DNA of 64,000 nt from Trinickia symbiotica (GCF_002934455.1 NZ_PTIR01000024.1:1-64000); one strand, 5' to 3'. Positions 48,401 through 58,497 are shown, counted from the stretch's first letter. The notes: generated from the letters alone by a model not told the origin. Numbers and translations are program-made.

Positions 48401-49222
48401 ATGAATTGCCCCCCGCTGACCATGCATGACTGCCTGCAACCGGGATGGCGCGTGTCGTCCCGAGTGCGGGCGCTAGTCACCACGCGCTCGGGCGGTGTGA
48501 GCCTGCCGCCGTACGGGCGGATCGTCGATGGCGCCCAAGCGCCTGGCGGCTTGAACCTCGGGCTGCGCACGGACGACGAGCCCTCTCATGTCGAGGAGAA
48601 CCGTGCTCGTCTTCGCGCGCTGGTGGGCGTGCAGCCTGCATGGCTCCATCAAGTTCATGGCGACACGGTCGTGCGCGCCGACGCAGTGCTCGATGCGGGC
48701 GGCTCGCCGCATGCCGACGCGAGCATGACCGATAGGCCCGGGGCCGCCTGCGTGGTCATGGTGGCCGACTGTATGCCGGTCCTGCTTGCCGACGAGGCAG
48801 GGCGAGCCGTGGGTGCCGCGCATGCGGGCTGGCGTGGGCTCGTGGCCGGCATCGTCGAAAAAACGGCGCGACAAGTGGCGGCACTCGCGGGCGCGCAGAC
48901 GCAAACGCTGCATGCGTATCTGGGGCCCGCGATCGGTCCGCGTGCTTTCGAAGTCGGTGACGATGTTCGCGACGCATTCATGGCCGCAGCCGAGGGCGCC
49001 GAGCGCGCACCGACGTCGGACGCGTTCGCGCCGCGCGGGCAAACGCAAGGCAAGTATTTGGCCGATCTCTATGCGCTCGCCCGGTTGCGCCTGGCGCGGC
49101 ATGGCATCGTGCAGGTGACGGGCGGCGATGCATGCACGGTCACGCAAGCCGATCGCTTCTACTCGTATCGACGCGATCGCGTGACAGGGCGAATGGCCGC
49201 GCTGATCTGGCTCGATCAATGA
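48401..49222 (+). CDS. pgeF: Peptidoglycan editing factor PgeF (multicopper polyphenol oxidoreductase family, YfiH)
   Basis: 273-residue DUF152 protein. The conserved metal-site residues are in WLHQVHGD, VMVADCMPVLLAD and AAHAGWRGLVAGIVEKT, plus the C-terminal DRFYSYRRDRVTGRMAALIWL. E. coli PgeF removes L-Ser mis-incorporated in place of L-Ala in peptidoglycan precursors; other members were described as laccases or purine nucleoside hydrolases. The rluD-pgeF pair is conserved in proteobacteria and is separated here by nine bases, so they are co-transcribed. Confidence 0.92.
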   Translation: MNCPPLTMHDCLQPGWRVSSRVRALVTTRSGGVSLPPYGRIVDGAQAPGGLNLGLRTDDEPSHVEENRARLRALVGVQPAWLHQVHGDTVVRADAVLDAGGSPHADASMTDRPGAACVVMVADCMPVLLADEAGRAVGAAHAGWRGLVAGIVEKTARQVAALAGAQTQTLHAYLGPAIGPRAFEVGDDVRDAFMAAAEGAERAPTSDAFAPRGQTQGKYLADLYALARLRLARHGIVQVTGGDACTVTQADRFYSYRRDRVTGRMAALIWLDQ

Positions 49223-49457
49223 GGTGCGAACGGGTGCCAGGCGATGCGCCGCACAAGAAACGAGCGAACTGCGTGCCGCGATGAGTGTCGAAAAGTGATG
49301 CGCGGCTCGGTCAGACGGAACGGTATGCACTGACAATACGTTTGCTGGCTTGCCGATAGTCCGTACGATCGACATCGGGAAAACGATAATAAAAAAGCTA
49401 TCGCAGTGCGGCAAAATCGGTCTCAAGCATTGACACGACTTACGGCGGGGAGCAAGA

Positions 49458-51527
49458 ATGACCCTCGCAATGGGTGAGCGCATCGAAGTCCCGAGGGTTC
49501 GCCCGGATGCGCTGCACCCGCCTATCAATCAGTCTTCCGAGGCTTACCGGTCACGAGCGGGTATGACAGCTTCAAAACATCCTTCGAGTTCCTCTCACGC
49601 TGATACTTCTTCGAGCCACGGGCAGCAGGCCGCGGCGGGCAGCGCCGATCCGCAGCAAATGTTCGATGCATGGATGAACGCATGGCGTGCGTTTGCAAAT
49701 GAGATGTCGCGGCCCGCGGCCGCGCCGTCGGGCGGGGGCGCGTCCGCGTCGGCGTCGAACGGAGCGGCCGCGCCGTTCGCGTTCCCGTTCACCATGCCGC
49801 CGATGCCACAGATGCCGCAGATGCCGGCGATGCCCCACATGCCGCAGATGCCGTCGTTGTCCGCCATGTACGGCATGGCCGGCGCGCCCAACGCCAATCA
49901 GACGGCGGCCGGATTTCCGGGCATCCCCCTGGCGGTGCCGGCCGAGCGGCTACAGCGATTGCAGGCGGACTACACGCGGGAATTCATCGAGCTGATGAAG
50001 CAGGCGAGCGCCGGCGGCGCGGCGGCGCCCGAACTGCCGGACCGGCGCTTTTCGTCTGAAGCTTGGAAAGCCTCGCCGGCCTTTGCCTATATGGCCGCGT
50101 GGTACCTGCTCAACGCGAGATACCTGCAGGAACTTGCCGACGCAGTCGACACCGATCCGAAGACGCGCGAGCGGATTCGCTTCTCGGTCCAGCAATGGAC
50201 AGCGGCCGCCTCGCCGAGCAACTTCCTCGCGCTCAATCCCGAAGCGCAGAAGGCGCTCGTCGAGAGCCACGGCGAGAGCTTGCGTCAGGGTGTCATGAAC
50301 CTGCTCTCCGATCTGCGGCGCGGGAAGATCTCGCAAAGCGACGAGTCGCGGTTCGTGGTCGGCAAGAATATCGCCTCGACGGAAGGCGCCGTCGTCTTCG
50401 AGAACGATCTCATTCAGCTGATCCAGTACAAGCCGCGCACCGAGAGCGTCTTCGAGCGCCCGCTCCTGATGGTGCCGCCTTGCATCAACAAGTACTACAT
50501 TCTCGATCTGCAACCCGAAAGTTCGCTCGTCGCCCATGCGCTCGAATCGGGCCATCAGGTTTACATGATTTCCTGGCGCAATCCCGATGCGTCGCTCGCG
50601 GGCAAGACGTGGGACGACTACATGACGGAAGGCGTGCTCGCCGCCATCGACGTGGTCAAGAGCGTGAGCGAGCGCGAGCAGATCAATACGTTCGGGTTCT
50701 GCATCGGCGGGACGATGCTCGCGTCGGCGCTCGCGATCCTCGCGGCGCGCGGTGAGCATCCGGCCGCCTCGATGACGCTCGTCACGGCGATGCTCGATTT
50801 CTCCGACACGGGGGTCCTGGACGTCTTCGTCGACGAAGCGCATGTGAGCATGCGCGAACAGACGATCGGCGGCTGCAACGGCGCGGCGCCGGGTCTCATG
50901 CGCGGCCTCGAGTTCGCGAACGCGTTCTCGTTTTTGCGGCCGAACGATCTGGTCTGGAACTACGTCGTCGACAATTATCTGAAGGGCCGCACGCCAGTGC
51001 CGTTCGATCTGCTCTATTGGAACAGCGATTCGACGAATCTGCCAGGGCCGATGTTCGTCTGGTATCTGCGCAACACGTATCTCGAGAATCGGGTGCGAGA
51101 GCCCGGCGCGCTGACCGTGTGCGGCGAGCCGCTCGACCTGTCGCGCATCGACGTGCCGACGTTCATCTACGGCTCGCGCGAGGATCATATCGTGCCGTGG
51201 CGGACGGCCTACGGGTCGGCGCCGCTGTTGACCGGGCCGCAGCGGTTCGTGCTCGGCGCCTCGGGCCATATCGCCGGTGTCATCAATCCGCCGGCGAAGC
51301 GCAAGCGCAGCTACTGGGTATATGAAGGAAGCGAGAAGACGCTGCCCGAGGATCCGGACGAGTGGTTCGACGCGGCCGTCGAAAAACCCGGCAGCTGGTG
51401 GCCCGACTGGATCACGTGGCTCGACCAGTATGGCGGCCGCAAGGTCAAGTCCCGCGCGCAACTCGGCTCAGCCGAGTATCCGGTCATCGAGCCGGCGCCG
51501 GGGCGCTATGTGCAAGAGCGCGATTGA
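49458..51527 (+). CDS. phaC: Class I poly(R)-hydroxyalkanoate synthase
   Basis: PHA synthase that polymerises hydroxyacyl-CoA on the granule surface. The catalytic triad is C415 (in GFCIGG), D576 (in REDH) and H604 (in SGH); the intervals of 161 and 28 residues equal those of Cupriavidus necator PhaC (C319, D480, H508). The protein has an extra N-terminal region of about 60-95 residues, including six consecutive Met-Pro-x units (116-133). The ATG at 49458 has GGGGAG five bases upstream; the ATG at 49563 gives a 654-residue form. phaA, phaB and phaR follow on the same strand. Confidence 0.95.
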   Translation: MTLAMGERIEVPRVRPDALHPPINQSSEAYRSRAGMTASKHPSSSSHADTSSSHGQQAAAGSADPQQMFDAWMNAWRAFANEMSRPAAAPSGGGASASASNGAAAPFAFPFTMPPMPQMPQMPAMPHMPQMPSLSAMYGMAGAPNANQTAAGFPGIPLAVPAERLQRLQADYTREFIELMKQASAGGAAAPELPDRRFSSEAWKASPAFAYMAAWYLLNARYLQELADAVDTDPKTRERIRFSVQQWTAAASPSNFLALNPEAQKALVESHGESLRQGVMNLLSDLRRGKISQSDESRFVVGKNIASTEGAVVFENDLIQLIQYKPRTESVFERPLLMVPPCINKYYILDLQPESSLVAHALESGHQVYMISWRNPDASLAGKTWDDYMTEGVLAAIDVVKSVSEREQINTFGFCIGGTMLASALAILAARGEHPAASMTLVTAMLDFSDTGVLDVFVDEAHVSMREQTIGGCNGAAPGLMRGLEFANAFSFLRPNDLVWNYVVDNYLKGRTPVPFDLLYWNSDSTNLPGPMFVWYLRNTYLENRVREPGALTVCGEPLDLSRIDVPTFIYGSREDHIVPWRTAYGSAPLLTGPQRFVLGASGHIAGVINPPAKRKRSYWVYEGSEKTLPEDPDEWFDAAVEKPGSWWPDWITWLDQYGGRKVKSRAQLGSAEYPVIEPAPGRYVQERD
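49803..49856 (+). repeat. Six 9-bp repeats encoding Met-Pro-x in phaC
   Basis: Six in-frame 9-bp units of the form ATGCCNxxx (MPQ, MPQ, MPA, MPH, MPQ, MPS) directly follow two further Met-Pro pairs. The array sits in the poorly conserved N-terminal region of the PHA synthase and changes of whole units would keep the frame. Confidence 0.85.
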
Positions 51528-51713
51528 GCGAAGGCAAGCCGTTCGTTCCATCGGCCGCGACACTCGATCGGATCGAGCGCTGACGCGCGAAGGTCCGGAT
51601 CGGCTGCTTCACGGGACCTCGGTCACGCGCACCCGCGCGAACCGCGGTCGGAATTGATTTTCAACTGTACGGGGCGCGGCCCAAAAGGCCGCCTCGCTCG
51701 GAGGAGTTCCAAA

Positions 51714-52895
51714 ATGACAGACGTAGTGATCGTTTCCGCTGCTCGTACCGCCGTCGGCAAATTCGGCGGCTCGCTTGCCAAGATTCCGGCGCCGGAGCTC
51801 GGGGCCACGGTGATTCGCGCGGTGCTCGAGCGTGCGGGCGTGAAGCCCGAGCAGGTCAGCGAAGTCATCATGGGCCAAGTGCTGACCGGCGGCTCCGGGC
51901 AGAACCCCGCACGGCAAGCGCTGATCAAGGCGGGCCTGCCGAGCGCCATACCCGGCATGACGATCAACAAGGTCTGCGGCTCGGGCCTGAAGGCGGTCAT
52001 GCTCGCGGCGAACGCCGTCATTGCCGGCGATGCGGACATCGTTGTTGCGGGCGGCCAGGAAAACATGAGCGCCGCGCCGCACATCCTGCTCGGCTCGCGC
52101 GACGGCTTCCGCATGGGCGACGCGAAGCTCGTCGATTCGATGATCGTCGACGGCCTATGGGACGTCTACAACCAGTATCACATGGGCGTGACGGCCGAAA
52201 ACGTCGCCAAGGAATACAGCGTGACGCGCGAAGAGCAGGACCAGTTTGCCGCGCTCTCGCAGAACAAGGCCGAGGCCGCGCAGAAGTCGGGGCGGTTCGA
52301 CGACGAGATCGTGCCCGTCGAAGTGCCGCAGAGGAAGGGCGAGCCGCTGCGCTTTGCCACCGACGAGTTCGTGCGTCACGGCGTCACCGCCGAATCGTTG
52401 GGGGGGCTCAAGCCTGCTTTTGCGAAGGAAGGCTCGGTGACGGCCGGCAATGCGTCGGGCATCAATGACGGTGCGGCGGCCGTGCTCGTCATGTCGGCTA
52501 AGAAGGCCGACGCGCTCGGCCTGAAGCCGCTCGCGCGCATCAAGGCCTACGGGAATGCGGGCGTCGATCCGAAGGTGATGGGCATGGGGCCCGTGCCGGC
52601 GTCGCGGCGCTGCCTCGAGCGTGCGGGATGGTCTGTCGGCGATCTCGATCTAATGGAAATCAACGAGGCGTTCGCGGCGCAGGCGCTGGCGGTCCACAAG
52701 CAAATGGGCTGGGATACGTCGAAGATCAACGTGAACGGCGGCGCAATTGCGATCGGTCACCCGATCGGCGCGTCGGGTTGCCGTATTCTTGTCACGCTGC
52801 TGCACGAGATGCAAAAGCGCGACGCGAAGCGCGGCTTGGCTTCGCTTTGCATCGGCGGAGGGATGGGCGTGGCGCTGGCCGTCGAGCGGGTGTGA
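51714..52895 (+). CDS. phaA: Acetyl-CoA acetyltransferase (beta-ketothiolase)
   Basis: 393-residue thiolase that condenses two acetyl-CoA to acetoacetyl-CoA, the first step of polyhydroxybutyrate synthesis. The acyl-carrying cysteine is C88 ([11 protein letters not shown]). The C-terminal catalytic segments are [20 protein letters not shown], with the histidine, and [14 protein letters not shown], with the second cysteine. GGAGGAGTTCC precedes the ATG at 51714. It follows phaC after about 190 bp and precedes phaB, the standard phaCAB order. Confidence 0.96.
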   Translation: MTDVVIVSAARTAVGKFGGSLAKIPAPELGATVIRAVLERAGVKPEQVSEVIMGQVLTGGSGQNPARQALIKAGLPSAIPGMTINKVCGSGLKAVMLAANAVIAGDADIVVAGGQENMSAAPHILLGSRDGFRMGDAKLVDSMIVDGLWDVYNQYHMGVTAENVAKEYSVTREEQDQFAALSQNKAEAAQKSGRFDDEIVPVEVPQRKGEPLRFATDEFVRHGVTAESLGGLKPAFAKEGSVTAGNASGINDGAAAVLVMSAKKADALGLKPLARIKAYGNAGVDPKVMGMGPVPASRRCLERAGWSVGDLDLMEINEAFAAQALAVHKQMGWDTSKINVNGGAIAIGHPIGASGCRILVTLLHEMQKRDAKRGLASLCIGGGMGVALAVERV

Positions 52896-52946
52896 CGGCG
52901 CGCATGTCGCAGGAAGGGCCGCTTGGTCGGGGCGGTTGATAACGAG

Positions 52947-52971
52947 GGGCGGGGCGTCAGGCGCCCCGCCC
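52947..52971. other. GC-rich hairpin between phaA and phaB
   Basis: GGGCGGGGCG (52947-52956) pairs with CGCCCCGCCC (52962-52971) around a 5-nt loop. It is followed by AAAAAG on the plus strand, so it is not a plus-strand terminator. A role in differential stability of the phaA and phaB segments is possible. Confidence 0.5.
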
Positions 52972-52995
52972 AAAAAGAGAAATGGAGCGTGATTC

Positions 52996-53736
52996 ATGAG
53001 TCAGCGCATTGCGTACGTAACGGGCGGGATGGGCGGTATCGGCACCGCCATCTGCCAGCGCCTTCACAAGCAGGGCTATCGGGTAGTCGCGGGCTGCGGG
53101 CCGAACTCGCCGCGCCGCGCGACGTGGCTCGAGCAGCAAAAGGCGCTCGGCTACGATTTCGTCGCGTCGGAAGGCAACGTCGGCGATTGGGAGTCGACGA
53201 AGGCCGCGTTCGACAAGGTGAAGGCCGAAGTCGGCGAGATCGATGTGCTCGTCAACAACGCGGGCATTACGCGCGACGTCGTGTTTCGCAAGATGACGCA
53301 TGAGGACTGGACGGCCGTCATCGACACCAATCTGACGAGCCTTTTCAACGTGACCAAGCAGGTCATCGACGGGATGGTCGAGCGTGGATGGGGGCGCATC
53401 GTCAACATTTCGTCGGTCAACGGTCAGAAAGGGCAGTTCGGGCAGACGAACTATTCGACCGCCAAGGCGGGCATTCACGGCTTCACGATGGCGCTGGCGC
53501 AGGAAGTGGCGACGAAGGGCGTGACGGTCAATACGGTGTCGCCGGGCTACATTGGGACGGATATGGTCAAGTCGATCCGCGCCGATGTGCTCGAGAAGAT
53601 CATTGCGACGATTCCGGTGCGCCGGCTCGGCTCTCCGGACGAGATCGCTTCGATCGTGGCGTGGCTGGCGTCGGAGGAGTCGGGGTTTTCGACGGGCGCC
53701 GATTTTTCGTTGAACGGCGGTTTGCACATGGGCTGA
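52996..53736 (+). CDS. phaB: Acetoacetyl-CoA reductase
   Basis: 246-residue NADPH-dependent short-chain dehydrogenase that makes (R)-3-hydroxybutyryl-CoA for PhaC. The nucleotide-binding motif is VTGGMGGIGTAICQRL; the catalytic serine, tyrosine and lysine lie in NISSVNGQKGQFGQTNYSTAKAG, and PGYIGTDMV follows. The length and motifs match Cupriavidus PhaB. GGAG lies upstream of the ATG. It is co-directional with phaC and phaA. Confidence 0.97.
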   Translation: MSQRIAYVTGGMGGIGTAICQRLHKQGYRVVAGCGPNSPRRATWLEQQKALGYDFVASEGNVGDWESTKAAFDKVKAEVGEIDVLVNNAGITRDVVFRKMTHEDWTAVIDTNLTSLFNVTKQVIDGMVERGWGRIVNISSVNGQKGQFGQTNYSTAKAGIHGFTMALAQEVATKGVTVNTVSPGYIGTDMVKSIRADVLEKIIATIPVRRLGSPDEIASIVAWLASEESGFSTGADFSLNGGLHMG

Positions 53737-53887
53737 TGCGCGTCGGCCGGCTGCGGATTCCGCTGTGTCGCGGCCGGCACAGTCGCGTTTCGGGGTTTCG
53801 GTTTCGGGGGCCGGTCCGCCAGTGCCACAGCGGCGGATACGACGCGCCGACACTGCGCTACATTGGCTTGATATTAGAAGGCGTTAC

Positions 53888-54460
53888 ATGTCGACTACAA
53901 AGAAAACAGCCGAGCGATTCATCAAAAAATATCCGAACCGTCGGCTCTATGACACGGAGACGAGCACGTACATCACGTTGAGCGACGTGAAGCAACTGGT
54001 GCTCGACCAGGAGGACTTCAAGGTCATCGATGCGAAGACCAACGAAGATCTGACGCGCAGCATCCTGCTGCAGATCATTCTCGAAGAGGAGAGCGGCGGC
54101 GTGCCGATGTTCTCCTCTTCGATGCTCTCGCAGATCATCCGTTTCTACGGGCATGCGATGCAGGGAATGATGGGCACGTATCTGGAAAAGAATATTCAGG
54201 CGTTCATCGATATCCAGAACAAGCTCGCCGAGCAGTCGAAGACCCTCTACGAGGGCAATGCGCTGAACCCCGAGGTATGGTCGCAATTCATGAACATGCA
54301 GGCGCCGATGATGCAGGGCATGATGACGAGCTACATCGAACAATCGAAGAACATGTTCGTGCAACTGCAGGAGCAGATGCAGAACCAGGCGAAGTCGATG
54401 TTCAGTTCGTTTACCTTCAACAAGCCCAACTCGGGGTCGGAGCCGCCGGAAAAGAAGTAG
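53888..54460 (+). CDS. phaR: Polyhydroxyalkanoate synthesis repressor PhaR
   Basis: 190-residue regulator. The N-terminal PHB/PHA accumulation regulator domain reads [28 protein letters not shown], followed by the second conserved domain ([30 protein letters not shown]). The C-terminal part is amphipathic and Met/Gln-rich ([25 protein letters not shown]). In Cupriavidus PhaR represses the phasin gene phaP and its own gene, and binds PHB granules, so it releases DNA when polymer accumulates. No phaP is in this window. The start at 53888 is standard. Confidence 0.95.
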   Translation: MSTTKKTAERFIKKYPNRRLYDTETSTYITLSDVKQLVLDQEDFKVIDAKTNEDLTRSILLQIILEEESGGVPMFSSSMLSQIIRFYGHAMQGMMGTYLEKNIQAFIDIQNKLAEQSKTLYEGNALNPEVWSQFMNMQAPMMQGMMTSYIEQSKNMFVQLQEQMQNQAKSMFSSFTFNKPNSGSEPPEKK

Positions 54461-54534
54461 GACGGACGGTGCGGCGATCCGCGGGCGGATGCCGGATCGG
54501 CCGGCGTGCGAAGGCGCGGGCCCTGGCGGCGAGT

Positions 54535-54540
54535 TACAAT
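54535..54540 (+). promoter_or_regulatory. Candidate -10 element for rimO
   Basis: TACAAT lies 86 bp before the rimO ATG in the gap after phaR, suggesting that rimO has its own promoter. No clear -35 hexamer accompanies it. Confidence 0.35.
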
Positions 54541-54626
54541 ACGCGGTTTCTCTGACGAGCCGCGGGACTGGACAGCGCCTATCGCGCTCGCCGCTTCCCT
54601 CGTTGCCATTTGTCGCCGAACCGCCC

Positions 54627-56027
54627 ATGCCGCAGACTTCATCCCCCACCTCGCCTGTCGCCGCGCCGAGCGCCGCTCCCAAAGTCGGCTTCGTTTCCCT
54701 CGGGTGCCCCAAGGCTCTCGTCGACTCCGAGCAGATCATCACCCAGCTGCGCGCCGAGGGTTACGAGATCTCGGGCACCTATGACGGTGCCGATCTCGTT
54801 GTCGTCAACACCTGCGGCTTCATCGATGAAGCGGTTCAGGAAAGCCTCGACGCCATCGGCGAAGCCCTCACCGAGAACGGCAAGGTCATCGTCACCGGCT
54901 GCCTCGGCGCCAAAAAGAGTGCAAGCGGCACCGGTCTCATCGAGGAAGTGCATCCGAAGGTGCTCGCGGTCACCGGCCCGCACGCCGTCGGCGAGGTCAT
55001 GCAGGCCGTGCACAGCCATCTGCCCAAGCCGCACGACCCGTTCGTCGATCTGGTGCCGCCCGCGGGGATCAAGCTCACGCCGCGCCACTATGCGTATTTG
55101 AAGATTTCCGAGGGCTGCAACCATCGCTGCACGTTCTGCATCATCCCGTCGATGCGCGGAGACCTCGTCTCGCGTCCCATCGCGGAAGTCATGCTGGAAG
55201 CCGAGAATCTCTTCAAATCGGGCGTGAAGGAGTTGCTCGTCATCTCGCAGGACACGAGCGCCTACGGTACCGATGTCAAGTTCCGCACCGGCTTCTGGAA
55301 TGGTCGGCCCCTCAAGACGCGCATGACGGAGCTCGTCGGTGCCCTCGGCGAGCTCGCGGCGCAATACGGCGCCTGGGTCCGGCTCCATTACGTCTATCCC
55401 TATCCGCACGTCGACGAGATCATTCCGATGATGGCCGAGGGCCCGCTGAAGGGCCACGTTCTGCCCTACCTCGACGTGCCGTTCCAACACGCCGATCCGC
55501 AAGTGCTCAAGCGCATGAAGCGTCCTGCCAACGCCGAGCGGACGCTCGAGCGCGTCGCCAACTGGCGCCGGATTTGCCCCGATCTGACGATCCGCAGCAC
55601 GTTCATCGCGGGGTTCCCCGGCGAGACGGAGGCGCAATTCGAGACACTCCTCGAATTCATTCGCGCCGCGGAGCTCGATCGAGTGGGCTGCTTCGCGTAC
55701 TCTCCCGTCGAAGGTGCGAGCGCGAACGAGCTCGATGGCGCGTTGCCCGATGAAGTCCGGGAAGCGCGTCGCGCGCGCTTCATGGAAGTCGCCGAAGAAG
55801 TGTCGGCCAAGCGCATGGCGCGCAAGGTCGGCAAAACGCTGAAGGTGCTCGTCGACGAAGTCAACGCCGACGGCGGCATCGGCCGCACGGCCGCCGACGC
55901 GCCGGAGATCGACGGCGTGGTCTATGTCGCGCCGGCGACGAAGGCGTCGAAGCGCTACAAGGTCGGCGACTTCGTATCGGTGAGAATCACGGGCGCCGAC
56001 GGGCACGACCTGTGGGGAGAAGTCTGA
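54627..56027 (+). CDS. rimO: Ribosomal protein uS12 methylthiotransferase RimO
   Basis: 466-residue radical SAM methylthiotransferase that modifies Asp89 of S12. The N-terminal UPF0004 domain begins [19 protein letters not shown] and includes the cluster cysteines in [11 protein letters not shown] and VIVTGCLGA. The radical SAM motif is CNHRCTFC (in [19 protein letters not shown]), and a TRAM domain closes the protein. MPQTSSP at 54627 is favoured over an upstream extension to 54489. It separates the pha cluster from the bktB-like thiolase, so it is functionally unrelated to its neighbours. Confidence 0.96.
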   Translation: MPQTSSPTSPVAAPSAAPKVGFVSLGCPKALVDSEQIITQLRAEGYEISGTYDGADLVVVNTCGFIDEAVQESLDAIGEALTENGKVIVTGCLGAKKSASGTGLIEEVHPKVLAVTGPHAVGEVMQAVHSHLPKPHDPFVDLVPPAGIKLTPRHYAYLKISEGCNHRCTFCIIPSMRGDLVSRPIAEVMLEAENLFKSGVKELLVISQDTSAYGTDVKFRTGFWNGRPLKTRMTELVGALGELAAQYGAWVRLHYVYPYPHVDEIIPMMAEGPLKGHVLPYLDVPFQHADPQVLKRMKRPANAERTLERVANWRRICPDLTIRSTFIAGFPGETEAQFETLLEFIRAAELDRVGCFAYSPVEGASANELDGALPDEVREARRARFMEVAEEVSAKRMARKVGKTLKVLVDEVNADGGIGRTAADAPEIDGVVYVAPATKASKRYKVGDFVSVRITGADGHDLWGEV

Positions 56028-56097
56028 CCGCAGCGCGTGCTTCGCGTCTCGTTCGCCTCGTATCCATCCATCGACAGCCTTAGTTCAGGAGACGGCA

Positions 56098-57288
56098 ATG
56101 CAACGAGAAGTCGTAGTGGTGAGCGGCGTGCGGACGGCGGTCGGCGATTTCGGCGGCAGCCTCAAGGACTTCGCGCCGACCGAGCTCGGCGCGCGCGTCG
56201 TGCGCGAAGCGCTGTCGCGCGCGCAAGTGCGTGGCGACGAAGTCGGCCATGTCGTCTTCGGCAATGTCATTCAGACGGAGCCGAAGGACATGTACCTCGC
56301 GCGCGTGGCCGCGCTCAACGCCGGCGTGGCGCAGTCCGCGCCCGCCATGACGGTCAACCGTCTGTGCGGCTCGGGTCTGCAGGCGGTCGTTTCGGCCGCG
56401 CAGAGCATTCTGCTCGGCGATACCGACATCGCTGTCGCGGGCGGCGCGGAAAGCATGAGCCGCGCACCGTACATCGCGCCGGCCGCGCGCTTCGGACAGC
56501 GCATGGGCGACGCGCGCATCGTCGACATGATGCTCGGCGCGCTTCATGACCCCTTCGAGTCGTTTCATATGGGCGTGACGGCCGAGAACGTCGCGCGCAA
56601 GTACGGCATCACGCGCGAGGCCCAGGATGCACTCGCGCTCGAATCGCATCGGCGCGCGTCGCGCGCGATTCGCGAAGGTTACTTCAAGAGCCAGGTCTTG
56701 CCGATTTCGATTCCGTCGAAGAAGGGCGAAGTGGTCTTCGACGCCGATGAGCATGTCCGGCACGAGACGTCGATCGAAGATCTCGCGCGGCTCAAGCCTG
56801 TCTACCAGAAGGAAGGCGGGACGGTGACGGCCGGCAATGCGTCGGGCATCAACGACGGTGCGGGCGCTCTCGTGCTGATGGAGCGTCGCGTCGCCGAAGC
56901 GCGAGGGATCAGGCCGCTCGGGCGCATCGTCGCGTACGGCCACGCGGGCGTGGATCCGGCATACATGGGCATCGGGCCGGTGCCGGCCACGCGCCACGCA
57001 CTCCAGCGCGCCGGGCTTTCGGTGGCCGATCTCGACGTGATCGAAGCCAACGAGGCGTTCGCGGCACAGGCATGCGCGGTGACGGCGGAGCTCGGGCTCG
57101 ACCCGGCCCGCGTCAACCCGAACGGTTCCGGTATCTCGCTCGGTCATCCGATCGGCGCAACGGGCGCGATCATCGCGATCAAGGCGCTCTACGAGCTGCA
57201 ACGCCGTGACGGGCGCTATGCGCTCGCCACGATGTGCATCGGCGGAGGGCAAGGCATCGCCGTCATATTCGAAACTTACCAACCATGA
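56098..57288 (+). CDS. bktB: Beta-ketothiolase, BktB-like
   Basis: 396-residue thiolase, clearly distinct from PhaA. The acyl-accepting cysteine is C90 (VNRLCGSGLQAVVSAAQ), followed by GNVIQTEPKDMYL-type loops, NPNGSGISLGHPIGATGA and CIGGGQG. The sequence resembles Cupriavidus necator BktB, which accepts propionyl-CoA as well as acetyl-CoA and supplies 3-ketovaleryl-CoA for PHBV copolymers. CAGGAGACGGCA precedes the ATG. Its stop overlaps the metC start as ATGA. Substrate range here is inferred from similarity. Confidence 0.88.
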   Translation: MQREVVVVSGVRTAVGDFGGSLKDFAPTELGARVVREALSRAQVRGDEVGHVVFGNVIQTEPKDMYLARVAALNAGVAQSAPAMTVNRLCGSGLQAVVSAAQSILLGDTDIAVAGGAESMSRAPYIAPAARFGQRMGDARIVDMMLGALHDPFESFHMGVTAENVARKYGITREAQDALALESHRRASRAIREGYFKSQVLPISIPSKKGEVVFDADEHVRHETSIEDLARLKPVYQKEGGTVTAGNASGINDGAGALVLMERRVAEARGIRPLGRIVAYGHAGVDPAYMGIGPVPATRHALQRAGLSVADLDVIEANEAFAAQACAVTAELGLDPARVNPNGSGISLGHPIGATGAIIAIKALYELQRRDGRYALATMCIGGGQGIAVIFETYQP

Positions 57289-58475
57289 CAGACTCCACTT
57301 CCTCCTCGCGGGCCCGGCAAACACGGATTGTCCATGCTGACCCGCATCTCGAGCCGGGTTTCGAGTCGTTCGTGACGCCGGTCATGCGTGCCTCCACCGT
57401 CGTCTTCCCCGATCTCGCAACCGTGCGAGCGGGGGATTGGCGCGACGATTCGCAATGGCGCTACGGCCTGCACGCGACGCCGACTTCCGCCGCACTCGCG
57501 CAGCGCATCGCGGCGATCGAGGGCGGCAAGCAAGCGCTGTTGCAGCCATCGGGACTTTCGGCGATCTCGAACGTCTATTTCGGCATCGTCAAAACAGGCG
57601 ACGACGTGCTGATTCCCGATAACGTCTACTCGCCGAACCGCGAGCATGGCGAGTGGCTTGCGCACGATTTCGGCATTTCCGTCCGCTACTACGATCCGCT
57701 CGTCGGCGGCGGCATCGCCGACCTGATTCGGCCGAATACGCGTCTCATCTGGATCGAGTCGCCGGGCTCGGTCACGATGGAAGTGCCCGACGTCCGCGCG
57801 ATCGTGGCGGCGGCACGCGAGCGCCATGTCGTGACCGCGATCGACAATACCTATTCGGCGGGCCTGGCATTCCGGCCGCTCGAGCTTGGCGTCGACATCT
57901 CGGTGCAGGCGATGACGAAATACCAATCGGGCGGCAGCGACGTTCTGATGGGTGCGACGATCACGATCGATCACGAGCTGCACCTGAAGCTCAAACGCGC
58001 GCGCATGCGCATGGGGATCGGTGTCTCGGTCGACGATTGCTCACTTGTGCTGCGCAGTCTGCCGAGCATGAAAGCTCGCTTCGAGGCGCACGATCGTACC
58101 GCGCTGGGCCTCGCACGTTGGCTGAAGGCGCGTCCGGAAATCGCGGCGGTGCTGCATCCGGCGCTGCCCGATTGTCCGGGTCACGCCGAGTTCATGCGCG
58201 ATTTCACGGGCGCGGGCGGACTCTTTTCGGTGATCTTCGATGAGCGCTACAGCCACGCGCAGATCGATGCGTTTGTCGAGGCGCTCGAGCTCTTCGCCAT
58301 CGGTTGGAGCTGGGGCGGCGCGTACAGTCTCGCCATGCCGTACGACGTGGTGTCGATGCGCACGGCATCGCGCTGGCCGCATCGGGGTATCCTGGTCCGG
58401 TTCTATACCGGTCTGGAAGACGAGGCCGATCTGCGTGCCGATATCGAACGCGCGATGAAGTCGGCGCTCGGTTGA
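57285..58475 (+). CDS. metC: Cystathionine beta-lyase
   Basis: 396-residue PLP enzyme of the Cys/Met metabolism family that cleaves cystathionine to homocysteine, pyruvate and ammonia. The PLP lysine is K212 in QAMTKYQSGGSDVLMGA. Other conserved segments are YGLHATPTSAALAQRI, LLQPSGLSAISNVYFG and WIESPGSVTMEVPD. The start overlaps the bktB-like stop (ATGA), so translation is coupled. The length and motifs match proteobacterial MetC. Related lyases in the family cannot be fully excluded on sequence alone. Confidence 0.9.
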   Translation: MTDSTSSSRARQTRIVHADPHLEPGFESFVTPVMRASTVVFPDLATVRAGDWRDDSQWRYGLHATPTSAALAQRIAAIEGGKQALLQPSGLSAISNVYFGIVKTGDDVLIPDNVYSPNREHGEWLAHDFGISVRYYDPLVGGGIADLIRPNTRLIWIESPGSVTMEVPDVRAIVAAARERHVVTAIDNTYSAGLAFRPLELGVDISVQAMTKYQSGGSDVLMGATITIDHELHLKLKRARMRMGIGVSVDDCSLVLRSLPSMKARFEAHDRTALGLARWLKARPEIAAVLHPALPDCPGHAEFMRDFTGAGGLFSVIFDERYSHAQIDAFVEALELFAIGWSWGGAYSLAMPYDVVSMRTASRWPHRGILVRFYTGLEDEADLRADIERAMKSALG

Positions 58476-58497
58476 TTCCTTAGCCGCGCTCCGGCGC

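Noticed and set aside
49803-49856. Short tandem repeats considered as a CRISPR-like array
   Set aside because: The units are 9 bp, contiguous, without spacers, and translate in frame to Met-Pro-x in phaC.
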